A stretch of 64,000 nucleotides of DNA from Streptosporangium sp. NBC_01756. GTDB lineage: Bacteria > Actinomycetota > Actinomycetes > Streptosporangiales > Streptosporangiaceae. The notes under the pieces are model-generated. The model was given only the letters and a program-made list of their open reading frames with translations, had not been told where the DNA came from and ran no database searches. Below are positions 49,535-58,674 of the stretch, one piece after another. The DNA lies in the NCBI RefSeq assembly GCF_035917975.1, contig NZ_CP109130.1, positions 2,294,001-2,358,000 of the forward strand, written 5' to 3'. Position 1 is the stretch's first letter. Each line of letters starts with the position of its first letter. Both the position numbers and the translations under genes were made by a program.

Positions 49535-50704
49535 TCACGCGGCCTCCCCGAGGCCGTAGACCCGGCGGGCGTTCTCCGCGCCGATCATCGTGGCGACCCG
49601 TACGGCCTGTGCCTCACTCCACTCCCCGTTCGCGACGAAACCCGACAGGACACGGGTCATCGCGCGACGCCAGAGCAGGGCGCCGAGGTGGTGGAGTTCG
49701 GCGGGACCCCAGGCGTCCGAGGAGAAGAGGATCTTGGCGAACGGCGCCGTCTCCAGGCTCTCGGCCACGACGGCGGTGCTGCGCGCCCCGGTGTGGTTCA
49801 CCGCCAGCCCGACGTCGAAGTGGACGTGCGGGTAGGCCTGCGCGAGGAACCCGGCGTTGCGGTGGAAGGGGTAGCAGTGCAGCAGGACGAAGGGGACGCC
49901 CCTGGGCTCGGCCAGCTCGATGAGACCGCGTAGCAGCAGCGGGTCGGAGCGGCGGAGGTCGACGTCGGGGTCGCCGTAGCCGGTGTGGAACTGCAGCGGC
50001 AGGCCACGCTCGATCCCTTTCCAGATCAGGTGGCGCAGCAGCACCGGGTCGTCGATGCGGACCTTCTCGGCCTCCTCGGACCTCCACAGCCAGCGGTCGG
50101 CGGCCGCCGTCACCTCGGCCAGGGTGGGCGGGCCGGGCTCGAAGTCGAACCCGTGGCGGTAGGCGACGACGGTCTTCAGGCCGCGTGCCGTACGGCTGCG
50201 CTCCCACAGGGCCGTCTCGAAGGCTGCGGCGAACCCGGCGGCTTCGACCCCCTCGGCGGCGACCGCCTCTGCGACCGCCTCCAGCCGGACGATCTCGTCG
50301 GCGGGCCTGCCGGTGACGGCGGCCATCCGCGCCGGGTCGAGGATCTCGTCCCCCCGGTGGCCCGTCTCCACCAGGAAGTGGCCGACCCCGCCGGCGGTCA
50401 GCAGCCGCCTGTTGACCTCGTCGGCCCCGAGCCGGTTACGGCGGGCGAGGTAGGTGTCCGGTTCGGGGTGCGGGTCGAGGCCGAGCACGGGCGCGCAGTG
50501 GCGCAGGACGGCGAACCCGAGCTGGGAGTCGAAGAAGGTCATCCAGGAGGGCACCGGCCGGTCGGACTCGGTGATCATCTCCTCGAACTCCCGCCGCGAC
50601 ACATCCCCGGCCAGCGCGCCGTGGACATGGTGGTCCACCAGCGCGATCGCCTCGACCGCCCGCTCCAGGGACTCACCCCGACGCGAGGAAGCCACCGTCT
50701 CCAC
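49535..50704 (-). CDS. Amidohydrolase-2 (TIM-barrel) family protein
   Basis: A 389-residue TIM-barrel hydrolase. The metal HxH motif is VDHHVHGAL near residue 25, later ligands include LQFHTGYGDPD and LLHCYPFHRN, and the Asp position is ILFSSDAWGP. The layout resembles the amidohydrolase half of FluG/GlnT-like proteins. GTG at 50704 is preceded by a strong GGGAGGGGA site. It is the first gene of a two-gene operon with an M20 amidohydrolase. A route that breaks down an amide or gamma-glutamyl compound is plausible but unproven. Confidence 0.85.
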   Translation of the reverse strand: METVASSRRGESLERAVEAIALVDHHVHGALAGDVSRREFEEMITESDRPVPSWMTFFDSQLGFAVLRHCAPVLGLDPHPEPDTYLARRNRLGADEVNRRLLTAGGVGHFLVETGHRGDEILDPARMAAVTGRPADEIVRLEAVAEAVAAEGVEAAGFAAAFETALWERSRTARGLKTVVAYRHGFDFEPGPPTLAEVTAAADRWLWRSEEAEKVRIDDPVLLRHLIWKGIERGLPLQFHTGYGDPDVDLRRSDPLLLRGLIELAEPRGVPFVLLHCYPFHRNAGFLAQAYPHVHFDVGLAVNHTGARSTAVVAESLETAPFAKILFSSDAWGPAELHHLGALLWRRAMTRVLSGFVANGEWSEAQAVRVATMIGAENARRVYGLGEAA

Positions 50705-51122
50705 CCGTTCCCCTCCCGATCCCCCGGCCCCGCCGCCGTCCCGGGCTTCCGGACATGTCCCCGACCCCGTCCTCCTACCCACCGACAGGTCACCGGCATC
50801 CGGTACGGCATGCCGGAGGCCTTTCCCGGACCGCCCTCGCCTGGGCCGGCGCCACCGGAAGACCCCGTACGGCGAAGTCATAAAAGCGTGAAGGGTGTTC
50901 TCCTCCCGCGTCCGATGTCAGCTCTGTTCACCTCCAGGCTGCCAGGTTCCGGCCGGTCACCTCGCAGCGCCCCGTCAACCCCGGCGGCCTGAGGTAAGCG
51001 GTGGGTCCAGGGAAACACCGCCCACGCCGGATGGGAGCCGCCGGACGTCCCCGCTCGGTGGCGGCGCGTCTGATCCGCCGGCGCCGCGTCACCCGTCGAC
51101 GGGGTGGGGGTCGATCGAGCGG
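50705..51122. other. Gene-free stretch
   Basis: 418 bp of GC-rich sequence without a convincing frame, between the amidohydrolase operon and a histidine kinase remnant. Confidence 0.5.
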
Positions 51123-51275
51123 TCAGGCCAGGCTCGCGAGCGCGAGCGCGACATCAAGACCGAGCAGGGGCGCGTGCGTGCGGGTTTGCGCCCACAGCGT
51201 CACGGCGGTAAGCCCGCCTGCACCGGCGAGTACGCTCGCCACGGCGATGGGGCGCGGGGGCCGGATCCTGCTCAT
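51123..51275 (-). pseudogene. Possible N-terminal remnant of a membrane sensor protein
   Basis: A 50-codon frame (MSRIRPPRPIAVASVLAGAG, then GLTAVTLWAQTRTHAPLLG) has two hydrophobic stretches, like the opening of actinobacterial histidine kinases, and then stops. It follows the response regulator gene by 28 bp. It may be a decayed kinase or a genuine tiny membrane protein. Confidence 0.35.
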
Positions 51276-51303
51276 CAGCCAGGCTAGCCCCGTTTTCCGC
51301 ACG

Positions 51304-51951
51304 TCAGGGATTGTTCAGGTAGGTGAGGACGGCGAGGACGCGGCGGTTGTTGGTGTCGTCATCGGTGATGCCGAGTTTGCCGAACAAAGAGGTGGTGTAT
51401 TTGCTGATGGCGCTTTCGCTGAGGAAAAGCCGCTGGCCGATGGCCTGATTGGACAATCCCTCCGCCATGAGGCCGAGCACGGAGTGTTCGCGTTCGGTGA
51501 GCTGTCCGAGCCGTCGATTCGAAGACCCGCTGGACAGCAGTTTGGCGATGACAGCCGGGTCCATGGCGGTCCCGCCGTCGGCCACGCGTTCCAGGGCATC
51601 GACGAACTGGTCGGCGTCGAACACGCTGTCTTTAAGGAAATAGCCGATGCCACCGGAGCCGTCGGCCAGGAGTTCGCGGGCATACAGCTGTTCGACGTGC
51701 TGGGAAAGAATCAAGATCGGCAGTCCGGGAACCTCGCGGCGGGCGGCAAGAGCCGCCTGCAGGCCCTCATCCGACTGGGTCGGCGGCATGCGGACGTCGA
51801 CGACGGCAACGTCCGGCCGCCAGGTCAGCAGCGCCTCCAGCGTCTCGGGTCCGGTGGTCGCCGTCGCCACCACCTGGTGCCCGTACGCCTGGAGGAGGCG
51901 GACCATCCCGTCGCGCAGGAGGTAGAGGTCTTCGGCTACAACGATTCGCAT
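51304..51951 (-). CDS. NarL-type response regulator
   Basis: A 215-residue regulator: acidic pair Glu7/Asp8, phospho-Asp52 (VAVVDVRMPPTQSDEG), Lys in GYFLKDSVFD and a LuxR-type DNA-binding domain (LTEREHSVLGLMAEGLSNQA, IGQRLFLSESAISKYTTSLF). It overlaps its kinase gene by 16 bp. The perfect palindrome upstream of the kinase operon is a candidate binding site. Confidence 0.95.
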   Translation of the reverse strand: MRIVVAEDLYLLRDGMVRLLQAYGHQVVATATTGPETLEALLTWRPDVAVVDVRMPPTQSDEGLQAALAARREVPGLPILILSQHVEQLYARELLADGSGGIGYFLKDSVFDADQFVDALERVADGGTAMDPAVIAKLLSSGSSNRRLGQLTEREHSVLGLMAEGLSNQAIGQRLFLSESAISKYTTSLFGKLGITDDDTNNRRVLAVLTYLNNP

Positions 51952-53183
51952 GGGACCATCATTCTCACACGGGTCGGACCGCCTGCCGGGCTGGTGATCT
52001 CCACGGTGCCGTCGAAGACCGCCAAGCGGCGGCGTAGCCCATCGAGCCCACCGCCGGCTCGCTCGTCGACCCCGCCCCGGCCGTTGTCTTCGACCTCCAC
52101 GACGATGCCGGTGTCGTCCTGGGCGATGGAGATTCGTACTCGGGTCGCGTGGGCGTGCTTGGCCGCGTTGGTCAGCAGTTCGGCGATTCCGAAGTACATG
52201 GCGGACTCGATCGGCGGGTCCAGGCGTAACTGAAGGTCGGCGTCGACCATCGCTTCGAGCGGGCTGTCCAAGGCGAGAGCGCGGACGGCGTCAATGAGCC
52301 CTCGTTCGGTCAGCACCGGCGGGCTGATTCCCTTGACCAGGTCGCGCAGTTCGGTCAGTGACGTGGTGGCGCCGGCTCGCGCCTCCCGCATCAACGCCCT
52401 GGCCTGCTCGGGGTCGGTTTCCATCAGCTTCTCCGCGGTCGCCAACGACAGCCCGAGCGCGACGAGGCGGGCCTGCGCTCCATCGTGGAGGTCCCGCTCG
52501 ATCCGGCGGATCTCGGCGGCCTGCGCGACCGTGGTATCGGCGCGCTGGGCCGTCAGCTCGTCGACCCGGTCGGCCATTGTCATCGCAGGCGACGGGCGCA
52601 GGAAACGGACAGCTACCGGCTCGAGGGACCGCCAGGTGTACGGGGCTCCGACAATCGCCACGGCCAAGCCGAACACCCCGATCAGGCGCGCGGGGAGCGC
52701 CGGCTGGGACAACCCGAGGACCGCCGCCGCGACTCCGGTGAGCGGGATCGCGCAGATCACTCCCGCGGTGACCGGTGCGATCGCGGTGAACCGCAGGTCC
52801 CGCCAGGTGGCGGGATCGCGCCACCTGGTTCGCCATTGCTGATCTAGGTGGGCGTCCCGGCTGGTGCGCTCGTAGGAGTAGCCGTTCCACCAGTACCCGG
52901 TTGACATCCGTGCCACTGGCCCGGCCTGCCGATATCCGGTGGGAATGACGGTGCCCGTCCACTTCGCGACGAGGGAGCGGACCATCCGGCAGACCGGGCG
53001 GGACAGGGCGAGCGTGCCGATACACGCCCACATGAACGGCACTATCCCCGACCACGGGTCTCCGTCCCACCACCACATCCACAGCGCCACGGCGGCGGCC
53101 CACACGGCCGGAACCAGCATGGTGACGACCACCACGACGCACGCTCGCGCGAATCCCACGGCGGCGCTTGCCAGCTGCCTCAT
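51936..53183 (-). CDS. Sensor histidine kinase (NarL-partner type)
   Basis: A 415-residue membrane kinase. Hydrophobic segments occur near residues 5-35, 45-60 and 135-185. The HisKA_3 motif EIRRIERDLHDGAQARLVAL, N-box AELLTNAAKHAHA and G-box GGGLDGLRRRLAVFDG are complete. ATG at 53183 follows AAGGAGA. It is divergent from a small membrane protein gene across an 18-bp palindrome, suggesting that gene is a target. Confidence 0.95.
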   Translation of the reverse strand: MRQLASAAVGFARACVVVVVTMLVPAVWAAAVALWMWWWDGDPWSGIVPFMWACIGTLALSRPVCRMVRSLVAKWTGTVIPTGYRQAGPVARMSTGYWWNGYSYERTSRDAHLDQQWRTRWRDPATWRDLRFTAIAPVTAGVICAIPLTGVAAAVLGLSQPALPARLIGVFGLAVAIVGAPYTWRSLEPVAVRFLRPSPAMTMADRVDELTAQRADTTVAQAAEIRRIERDLHDGAQARLVALGLSLATAEKLMETDPEQARALMREARAGATTSLTELRDLVKGISPPVLTERGLIDAVRALALDSPLEAMVDADLQLRLDPPIESAMYFGIAELLTNAAKHAHATRVRISIAQDDTGIVVEVEDNGRGGVDERAGGGLDGLRRRLAVFDGTVEITSPAGGPTRVRMMVPCESL

Positions 53184-53312
53184 GATTCTCCTTATTCCAT
53201 GACCCGACCATGGACATCCGCAGGTTCCCGCACTGTGCCGAACCGGCCGAAAACGGTGTGGTGAGTCCACTGTGCAGCGCACGAAGCCCGATTTTCGTCA
53301 GATCGGCGCTGA

Positions 53313-53330
53313 AGTGGGTCTAGACCCACT
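53313..53330. promoter_or_regulatory. 18-bp perfect palindrome between divergent genes
   Basis: AGTGGGTCTAGACCCACT is perfectly self-complementary. It lies 86 bp upstream of the membrane protein gene and 130 bp upstream of the kinase gene. A looser related pair (GTGG...CCAC) occurs near 53259. A response-regulator site is likely. Confidence 0.6.
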
Positions 53331-53415
53331 CAAACGTACGTCCAGGCCCATACCGCCCCACCCGTGCCCTCCCTAACTTCGAGTCCACACCGCACAACGC
53401 GAGGGAAGAAGAGGC

Positions 53416-53856
53416 ATGGAAACCCCCAACCGCACCACGGCCGCGGCCGGCCACGTCAACCACCCACACACCCAACAAGCCTTCGGCAGGGTGAAGAAAC
53501 TCGTCGCGGCTTACGGCGCGCTCAGTGTCGCGGTCCTCATCGTGGTCGTCATCCTCTCGGTCATGGGCCGCGAGGTGACTTCGTTCATGTGGGGTCGAAC
53601 CGGCGGAATGTTCGCGAGCGCCGTGGTGACCTACTGGCTGACCGTCCTCGCCTCACGGGGAGCACGAGGGGCCTACGTACGCGTGCGCATCATCTCCGTC
53701 ATCGTGCCGATCGCGATCATCGCCATCGACAGCATCCCCGGTGCCCTCCCACCATGGTTCGTCGCGATGCAGATCGCAGGTGCCCTCACCCTCGTACCAG
53801 CCGCGTTCATCGTCAACCGATCCGAACTGCGCGCCGCCTTCCCCAAGTCACGCTGA
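53416..53856 (+). CDS. Membrane protein divergent from two-component system
   Basis: A 146-residue protein with four hydrophobic segments (LVAAYGALSVAVLIVVVILS, MFASAVVTYWLTVLA, IISVIVPIAIIAIDSI, MQIAGALTLVPAAFIV). GAGGGAAGAAGAGGC precedes the ATG. The family is not recognised, though small four-helix membrane proteins divergent from such kinases are often their regulated target. Confidence 0.8.
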   Translation: METPNRTTAAAGHVNHPHTQQAFGRVKKLVAAYGALSVAVLIVVVILSVMGREVTSFMWGRTGGMFASAVVTYWLTVLASRGARGAYVRVRIISVIVPIAIIAIDSIPGALPPWFVAMQIAGALTLVPAAFIVNRSELRAAFPKSR

Positions 53857-53861
53857 CCCCG

Positions 53862-53987
53862 TCAGTCCTGCATGCTCCCTGAGCACAGCCTGGAAGACGG
53901 GCCGGAGGGCTGGATGTTGCCGGTGACGGCGAGGCTGCGGCGTTCGTAGGCGGCATCGACCAGGCGGTAGGGATGGTGGAGGCCGAG
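53862..53987 (-). pseudogene. IS21 IstB-like remnant
   Basis: On the minus strand, LGLHHPYRLVDAAYERRSLA followed by VTGNIQPSG matches the conserved DAAYERRSxAVTSNLxPSGF stretch near the C-terminus of IstB-type ATPases of IS21 elements. The rest of istB and istA are absent. Confidence 0.6.
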
Positions 53988-53994
53988 ATCGCTG

Positions 53995-54093
53995 GGGCGA
54001 TACCGCTGGAAATTTTCACGTTGGAGTATCCCCTCGCCGCCTCCAGCACGATCCTGGCGCGGATGACCTGCGGCTTCACGCGGGCCTGTACCC
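53995..54093 (-). pseudogene. IS630-like transposase HTH remnant
   Basis: The frame ARVKPQVIRARIVLEAARGY, then SNVKISSG, resembles the first helix-turn-helix of IS630-type transposases. It joins an IstB-like fragment directly, giving a scar made of two different element types. Confidence 0.45.
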
Positions 54094-54198
54094 GCGCCCC
54101 GTGGCGCCCCGCGGACGAACGCCCTGTGGCGCCCTGCGGACGAACGGCGCCATCCGCGGGGTGGTCCCGCGAATGGCGCCGACGTGCCGCTCTCCCAC

Positions 54199-55110
54199 CT
54201 ACCTCCGTTCGACCTTCCAAGCCTTGGTGACGGTCTGGTCGATCGTGTTGCCGGCGGAGTCGGTGGCCTGCACCCGCAGGGTCACGAACTCGCCCTTGCG
54301 TGGCGCCTCGGCCTCGTACCCGGCCGTCTTGCCGCCGTTGACCTTGCGGCTGCCCAGATCGGTCCACGTGACCCCATCGTCACCGCTGACCCAGGCGCGC
54401 ACGTTGAACTTGTCCGATCCGCTGTATCCGCTCTGGTGGGCGGGGAGCAGCTTGATCGAGTACTCCGACCCGGCCCGGACCGAGTTGTTCGGGGTCAGCG
54501 CCACGTCGTAGTGCACGTCGACCATGGGCAGGACCTCCTTGCCCTCTTTGCCGTCCGCCCCCTGATTGTTGAATCGGACGGCGAACTCCCAGGCCGTACG
54601 GCTGGCCGTGGACAGCGGCCTGAGCGACTGCTTCGTGTCGAGCTCGATCCGGTACCGGCCGGGCGTCGTCGGCGTCTGCAGGGTGCAACTGCTGAGGTAC
54701 GCCGTTTCGCAGAGCACGTTGCCGTCCTTCAGGAACCGGAGGTGCGTTTCCGGCCACTCAGGCACGTAGTGGTACCCACTGCCGATCCGGAGCGGGAGCA
54801 GGTCGAACGAGAGATAGCCATACCCCCATTGCGGGAACGACGCCGCCGTCAGGCTCGGCACCTTGCCGGGCCCGGGCGCCATCGGCGCGGCGAAGTAGTC
54901 CTCGGTGACGCGGGCACCGGCCACGTACTCGGTCGAGCTCTCCTCGCGGAGCATGTTCGTCTGGCTGACGAACTGCCGGCGCACGCCCGGCGAGACGTAC
55001 TCCGTGCGGGTGAACGGAGCGGCGACCTTGGTGACTGCCTTGATCATTTGGTTGGGAGTGATGCCGTCGACGTTGTACAGCGGCGCCTTGGCGTGCTCGC
55101 GCGTGAGCCT
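54199..55110 (-). pseudogene. C-terminal fragment of a secreted S8 (subtilisin-like) peptidase
   Basis: A ~303-codon open frame begins right after the MFS stop codon without a plausible start. It reads HAKAPLYNVDGITPNQMIKA, then FTRTEYVSPGVRRQFVSQTN, and ends with a beta domain (FVTLRVQATDSAGNTIDQTV, TKAWKVERR) typical of the C-terminal region of large actinobacterial S8 peptidases. No catalytic Asp/His/Ser region remains. An internal ATG at 55047 could start a shorter product. The abrupt join to the MFS gene indicates deletion. Confidence 0.65.
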
Positions 55111-56358
55111 TCATCGCTCGGCTGACCTGGGACTCCGGCGGTCTCCGGGTCGGTGAGGCGCCGGTCCGGGTACGGCCCGGCTGACCGTGGCCGTCAGCAC
55201 CATGAGGACCGCGATCGCGCCGCCGCACACCATGACGGCGGACGGGGAGGAGGCGTCCACCACGACGCCCCCGAGCAGGGCTCCGACGGCGATGGTGGCC
55301 TGGAAGGACGAGGTGAAGAGGATCGAGGCCGCCTCGGTCGCGTGCGGGGCCGAGGTGGCGAACCAGGTCTGCGAGCAGACCGGGACGGCGCCGTAGGCCA
55401 GCCCCCACACGATGAGCAGCACGATCGCGCCGACATCTCCCCCGCCGAAGACCGGAAGCAGCAGGGTCGCGCCGGCGATCATGCAGCCGACGACGACGAA
55501 TGTGGCCCGCAGGCCGCGTGTCACCGTCGCACCCGCGACGAAATTGCCGACGATGCCGGCGACGCCGTACACGAGCAGGAAGGTGGTGACCAGACCCGGG
55601 CTTACCCGGGTGACCTGCTGAAGAAAGGGGGTCACATAGGTATAAGTCCCGAAATGGGCCATCACTATGAGAAATGTCAGAACGAGTCCAACTCGAACGC
55701 CGACGTTGCGGAACAGGCCGACGAGGACGTCCAGCCGCGTCGCCTGGACGGCGGGCAGCGGCGGCACCAGCACGATCAGCGCGAGGAGCACCCCCACCGT
55801 CATCACTCCCATGACGACGAAGGCCGTCCGCCAGCCCGCGAGGTGCCCGATGAGGGTGCCCGCGGGTACGCCGAGCACGGACCCCAACGGGACGGCCGAG
55901 AAGATCACCGCGGTCGCCGTGCCGACCCGCTCCGGCCGCACCAGCCGTACGGCGAGGCCGGCGCCGATCGACCAGAAGCCGCCGATGACCAGCCCGACCA
56001 GCACCCTGGAGATCGCCATGACCCAGTAGGCCGGTGCGGCGGCCGCGAGGAAGTCCGCGACGGCCAGCAGGAGCATCAGGGCGCACAGCATCAGGCGCCG
56101 GTCGAGTCGCCCGGTCGCGACGGTGACCACCGGCGCGGCGATCGCGGCCAGGATGCCGGGCACGGTCAGCATCAGGCCCGCCGCGCCGTCGGAGATGTCG
56201 AAGCCGGCTCCGATGGACGTCAGCAGGCCGATCGGCAGAATCTCGGCGGTGACGATCGAGAAGATCCCAAGCATCACCGAACCGACGGCCAGCCAGCCGA
56301 TCAGCGGTGATCTCGTCGGCACGACAGGGGTGGTGGAGGTGGTGGTGACGGTGGACAT
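55111..56358 (-). CDS. MFS drug/sugar efflux transporter
   Basis: A 415-residue DHA1-type MFS protein with 12 helices. It contains LIGWLAVGSVMLGIFSIVTA, the loop-2-like TGRLDRRLMLCALM and the motif C region AVPLGSVLGVPAGTLIGHL. ATG at 56358 begins MSTVTTTSTT. The last ~20 residues are Arg/Pro-rich. It is divergent from a MarR regulator, a typical regulated efflux pair. Substrate unknown. Confidence 0.93.
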   Translation of the reverse strand: MSTVTTTSTTPVVPTRSPLIGWLAVGSVMLGIFSIVTAEILPIGLLTSIGAGFDISDGAAGLMLTVPGILAAIAAPVVTVATGRLDRRLMLCALMLLLAVADFLAAAAPAYWVMAISRVLVGLVIGGFWSIGAGLAVRLVRPERVGTATAVIFSAVPLGSVLGVPAGTLIGHLAGWRTAFVVMGVMTVGVLLALIVLVPPLPAVQATRLDVLVGLFRNVGVRVGLVLTFLIVMAHFGTYTYVTPFLQQVTRVSPGLVTTFLLVYGVAGIVGNFVAGATVTRGLRATFVVVGCMIAGATLLLPVFGGGDVGAIVLLIVWGLAYGAVPVCSQTWFATSAPHATEAASILFTSSFQATIAVGALLGGVVVDASSPSAVMVCGGAIAVLMVLTATVSRAVPGPAPHRPGDRRSPRSAER

Positions 56359-56587
56359 GCGCTCAGTCCAACAGCCGTCACCGCCGTGCGCTGGCGGGTT
56401 TAGGACCTCACCACCGCACTCCGGAGCCGGGTGGACAGGGACGCTTTTCCCGGACGGGCAGGCGGAACCGCCCCGCCGCGACGCGTTCCCGGGCGCGTGG
56501 AGACGGCGAGCCGTTTCCCGGCACACCGTGCCGAGCAGCATGCCGGTGGAGTGACCACGGCACGATCGGCAAGATGCATCAAACTTG

Positions 56588-56607
56588 ATACATATCTTCT
56601 GATGTAT
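56588..56607. promoter_or_regulatory. Candidate MarR operator
   Basis: ATACAT and ATGTAT are an exact inverted pair 8 bp apart, 4 bp upstream of the MarR start codon. A second overlapping palindrome (ATCAAACTTGAT) starts at 56578. The position suits autorepression. Confidence 0.6.
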
Positions 56608-56611
56608 TGTC

Positions 56612-57073
56612 ATGGGCATGAACGGAGTCGAGCTGTTCCTGCTGGGACGGACCCTGATGAAGATCGGCGAAGAGGCCCTCCCCACCGAGGGGCTCGACGC
56701 ACAGCCCGGCGGCCATCGGTCGGTCCTCATCGTGGCGAGCGACATCCGCGAGCATCCCGACAGCTCCGTCGGCGAGATCGCCGTGCGGACCGGCCTCCCG
56801 CAGAGCCAGGTGTCCACCTGCGTCGCCCGGCTCCGCGAGGCGGGCTCCATCGTGACGGCGGCCGACCCCAGGGACCGCCGGCGCCTTCTCGTACGGCAGG
56901 CCCCCGAGATCTCCGAACGGGTGGCCGCGGTCCGCGCGGCCCCCATCGACAGCGCGCTGACCGCCGCACTGGGCACCGACGACCCGCAGCGGGTCGGCGA
57001 GGTCACCGCCGCCCTGGAGACACTCGCACGGCACCTGTCCCCGCAGGCGCTGACCCGCCTGCACGCGGAGTGA
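56612..57073 (+). CDS. MarR family regulator
   Basis: A 153-residue winged-helix regulator: VLIVASDIREHPDSSVGEIA, VRTGLPQSQVSTCVARLREA, then the wing TAADPRDRRRLLVRQAPE with the conserved D-x-R-D. It starts at ATG 56612. It is divergent from the MFS exporter and preceded by palindromic sites, so repression of the exporter is the probable role. Confidence 0.92.
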   Translation: MGMNGVELFLLGRTLMKIGEEALPTEGLDAQPGGHRSVLIVASDIREHPDSSVGEIAVRTGLPQSQVSTCVARLREAGSIVTAADPRDRRRLLVRQAPEISERVAAVRAAPIDSALTAALGTDDPQRVGEVTAALETLARHLSPQALTRLHAE

Positions 57074-57182
57074 CCATCCCATGAGTGGGCGCCCGGTGCG
57101 GAGACGGCGTTCTCCGGGCACCGGTGGTGATGGAGCACCATCAGGCCACCTGTGCTGCACCCGGCCGATGCCCTGATCCGTG

Positions 57183-57704
57183 TCAGCGCGTGCCGAACCA
57201 GCTGGAGAGTGCCTGGCGCAGCGCAGGCGAGGCGGTTCCGGCGGGTTCGTCGATGAGTGCGGCCCAGGCGATGTGGGCGTCCGGGCGGATCAGCAGGGCA
57301 TCGGCCGGTCGCCGGTCGGTCTTGGCGGTGTGAACGTCGACGCGCTGCCCCCAGTCACGAACGGCCTCACGAAGGTCGGGGCGGCCGGCCAGGTCGAGGA
57401 GGATGGGCCGGGCGGGGTGCAGGAGTTCGGCGACGCTGGTAATTCCCTGGTCGGTGTGCAGGGTGAGGTTGGGCGCGAAGGTGCCGGCCAGGGGGTGGGG
57501 GTTCGTGCCGGGCATTCGGTAACGGATATCGACGCCGGCGACCATGGCTCCCATGCGGCGCAATGGCTGCTCGTCGGCGAGCAACTCCTGGAACATCTCA
57601 CGGAGCGCTTCGGCGGCCTCGTCGTGCCCGCGCCGCAGTGCCACCTGGGCTCGGGTGTGCAGCATGGTGCGAACGCCGGCGAGGAGCCGACGCCGAGCAA
57701 GCCC
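57183..57704 (-). pseudogene. C-terminal remnant of an FAD-dependent aromatic monooxygenase
   Basis: The frame LLAGVRTMLHTRAQVALRRG, then FQELLADEQPLRRMGAMVAG, VDIRYRMPG and ADALLIRPDAHIAWAALIDE is the closing thioredoxin-like domain of PgaE/RdmE-type hydroxylases (polyketide or antibiotic hydroxylation). The FAD-binding domain is missing, and similarity starts abruptly near 57704. Confidence 0.78.
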
Positions 57705-57801
57705 TGATCCGTGCGGGTGAAACCGGCGGGCCTCACCGGGCTGCCGGTTGTCCTGTGCCAGGGCTGTTGCGCGGTCCGCCGCCCCGCTTGCGGCGGGCAC
57801 C

Positions 57802-58449
57802 CTAGGCCTGCGCGGAGGCCGCTTTCTCCAGCTCGCCGACGCTGCCGGACATGATCGTGCGGACGTGTTCGGTGATGTGCTGCAGCGGCCAGTCCCACCA
57901 GGCCAGGGCCAACAGGCGGTCGATGTCGGCATCGCTGTGACGACGGCGGATGAGCCTGGCCGGATTGCCGCCGACGATGCCGTAAGCGGGGACGTCGTCG
58001 ACGACGACGGCGCCGGAGGCGATGATCGCTCCGTCGCCGATGCGGACACCGGGCATCACCATGGCCCGGTACCCGAACCAGACGTCATTGCCCACCACGG
58101 TGTCACCCCGCCCGGGCAGGCCGGTGATGAGATCGAAGTGCTCGGCCCAGGAGCCGCCCATGATCGGGAAAGGGAACGTCGAGGGGCCGTCCATACGGTG
58201 GTTGGCGCCGTTCATGATGAACCGCACCCCCTCGCCCAGCGCGCAGAACTTCCCGATGACCAGCTTCTCCGGCCCGTAGTGATACAGCACGTTGCGGGTC
58301 TCGAAGGCGGTCGGATCATCCGGGTCGTCGTAGTAGGAGAACTCTCCGACCTCGATCAGCGGCGAGGTGACCAGCGGCTTCAGCAGCACCACACGCGGCT
58401 GCCCGGGCATGGGATGCACCACAGTCGGGTCGGCGGGAACAGGTGGCAT
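57802..58449 (-). CDS. Vat/CatB-type xenobiotic O-acetyltransferase
   Basis: A 215-residue left-handed beta-helix acetyltransferase. SYYDDPDDPTAFETRNVLYHY, KLVIGKFCALGEGVRFIMNG, the signature NGANHRMDG with the catalytic His, TVVGNDVWFGYRAMVMPGVR and YGIVGGNPARLIRRR follow the streptogramin A (Vat) and CatB chloramphenicol acetyltransferases. The start MPPVPADP (58449) is chosen because the longer frame runs into the palindromic operator. Divergent from TetR. Actual drug substrate unknown. Confidence 0.9.
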   Translation of the reverse strand: MPPVPADPTVVHPMPGQPRVVLLKPLVTSPLIEVGEFSYYDDPDDPTAFETRNVLYHYGPEKLVIGKFCALGEGVRFIMNGANHRMDGPSTFPFPIMGGSWAEHFDLITGLPGRGDTVVGNDVWFGYRAMVMPGVRIGDGAIIASGAVVVDDVPAYGIVGGNPARLIRRRHSDADIDRLLALAWWDWPLQHITEHVRTIMSGSVGELEKAASAQA

Positions 58450-58579
58450 CACGAAATCGTCTTCTTTCGATGAGGTGGCGATGGCGTGTTGAAGAACGTC
58501 AGGCGTTGCCCTGGTGTCGTACGCGCCGAGGTAGGCACCCCGCTTGTAGTCCTTGGGGACGGGCTTCGACCTGGCCGTT

Positions 58580-58611
58580 CTTATCGGTACGGAACGCACC
58601 GTACCGATAAG
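58580..58611. promoter_or_regulatory. TetR operator 1, 13-bp perfect arms
   Basis: CTTATCGGTACGG and CCGTACCGATAAG flank a 6-bp spacer (AACGCA). It sits between the divergent acetyltransferase and TetR genes. Confidence 0.85.
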
Positions 58612-58641
58612 ATGATGGCCAAGTCAGGCTTTTGATGTCAA

Positions 58642-58666
58642 GTACGGAACGCTCCGTACCGATAAG
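58642..58666. promoter_or_regulatory. TetR operator 2, second copy
   Basis: GTACGGAACGCTCCGTAC, then CGATAAG, repeats the core and right arm of operator 1 (spacer AACGCT). The left arm is shorter. It ends 8 bp before the TetR start codon, consistent with autoregulation. Confidence 0.8.
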
Positions 58667-58674
58667 GTATTGGC

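Noticed and set aside
58450-58599. N-terminal extension of the acetyltransferase from ATG 58599
   Set aside because: It would run through the palindromic TetR operator and matches no family sequence. Vat proteins begin near the MPPVPADP start.
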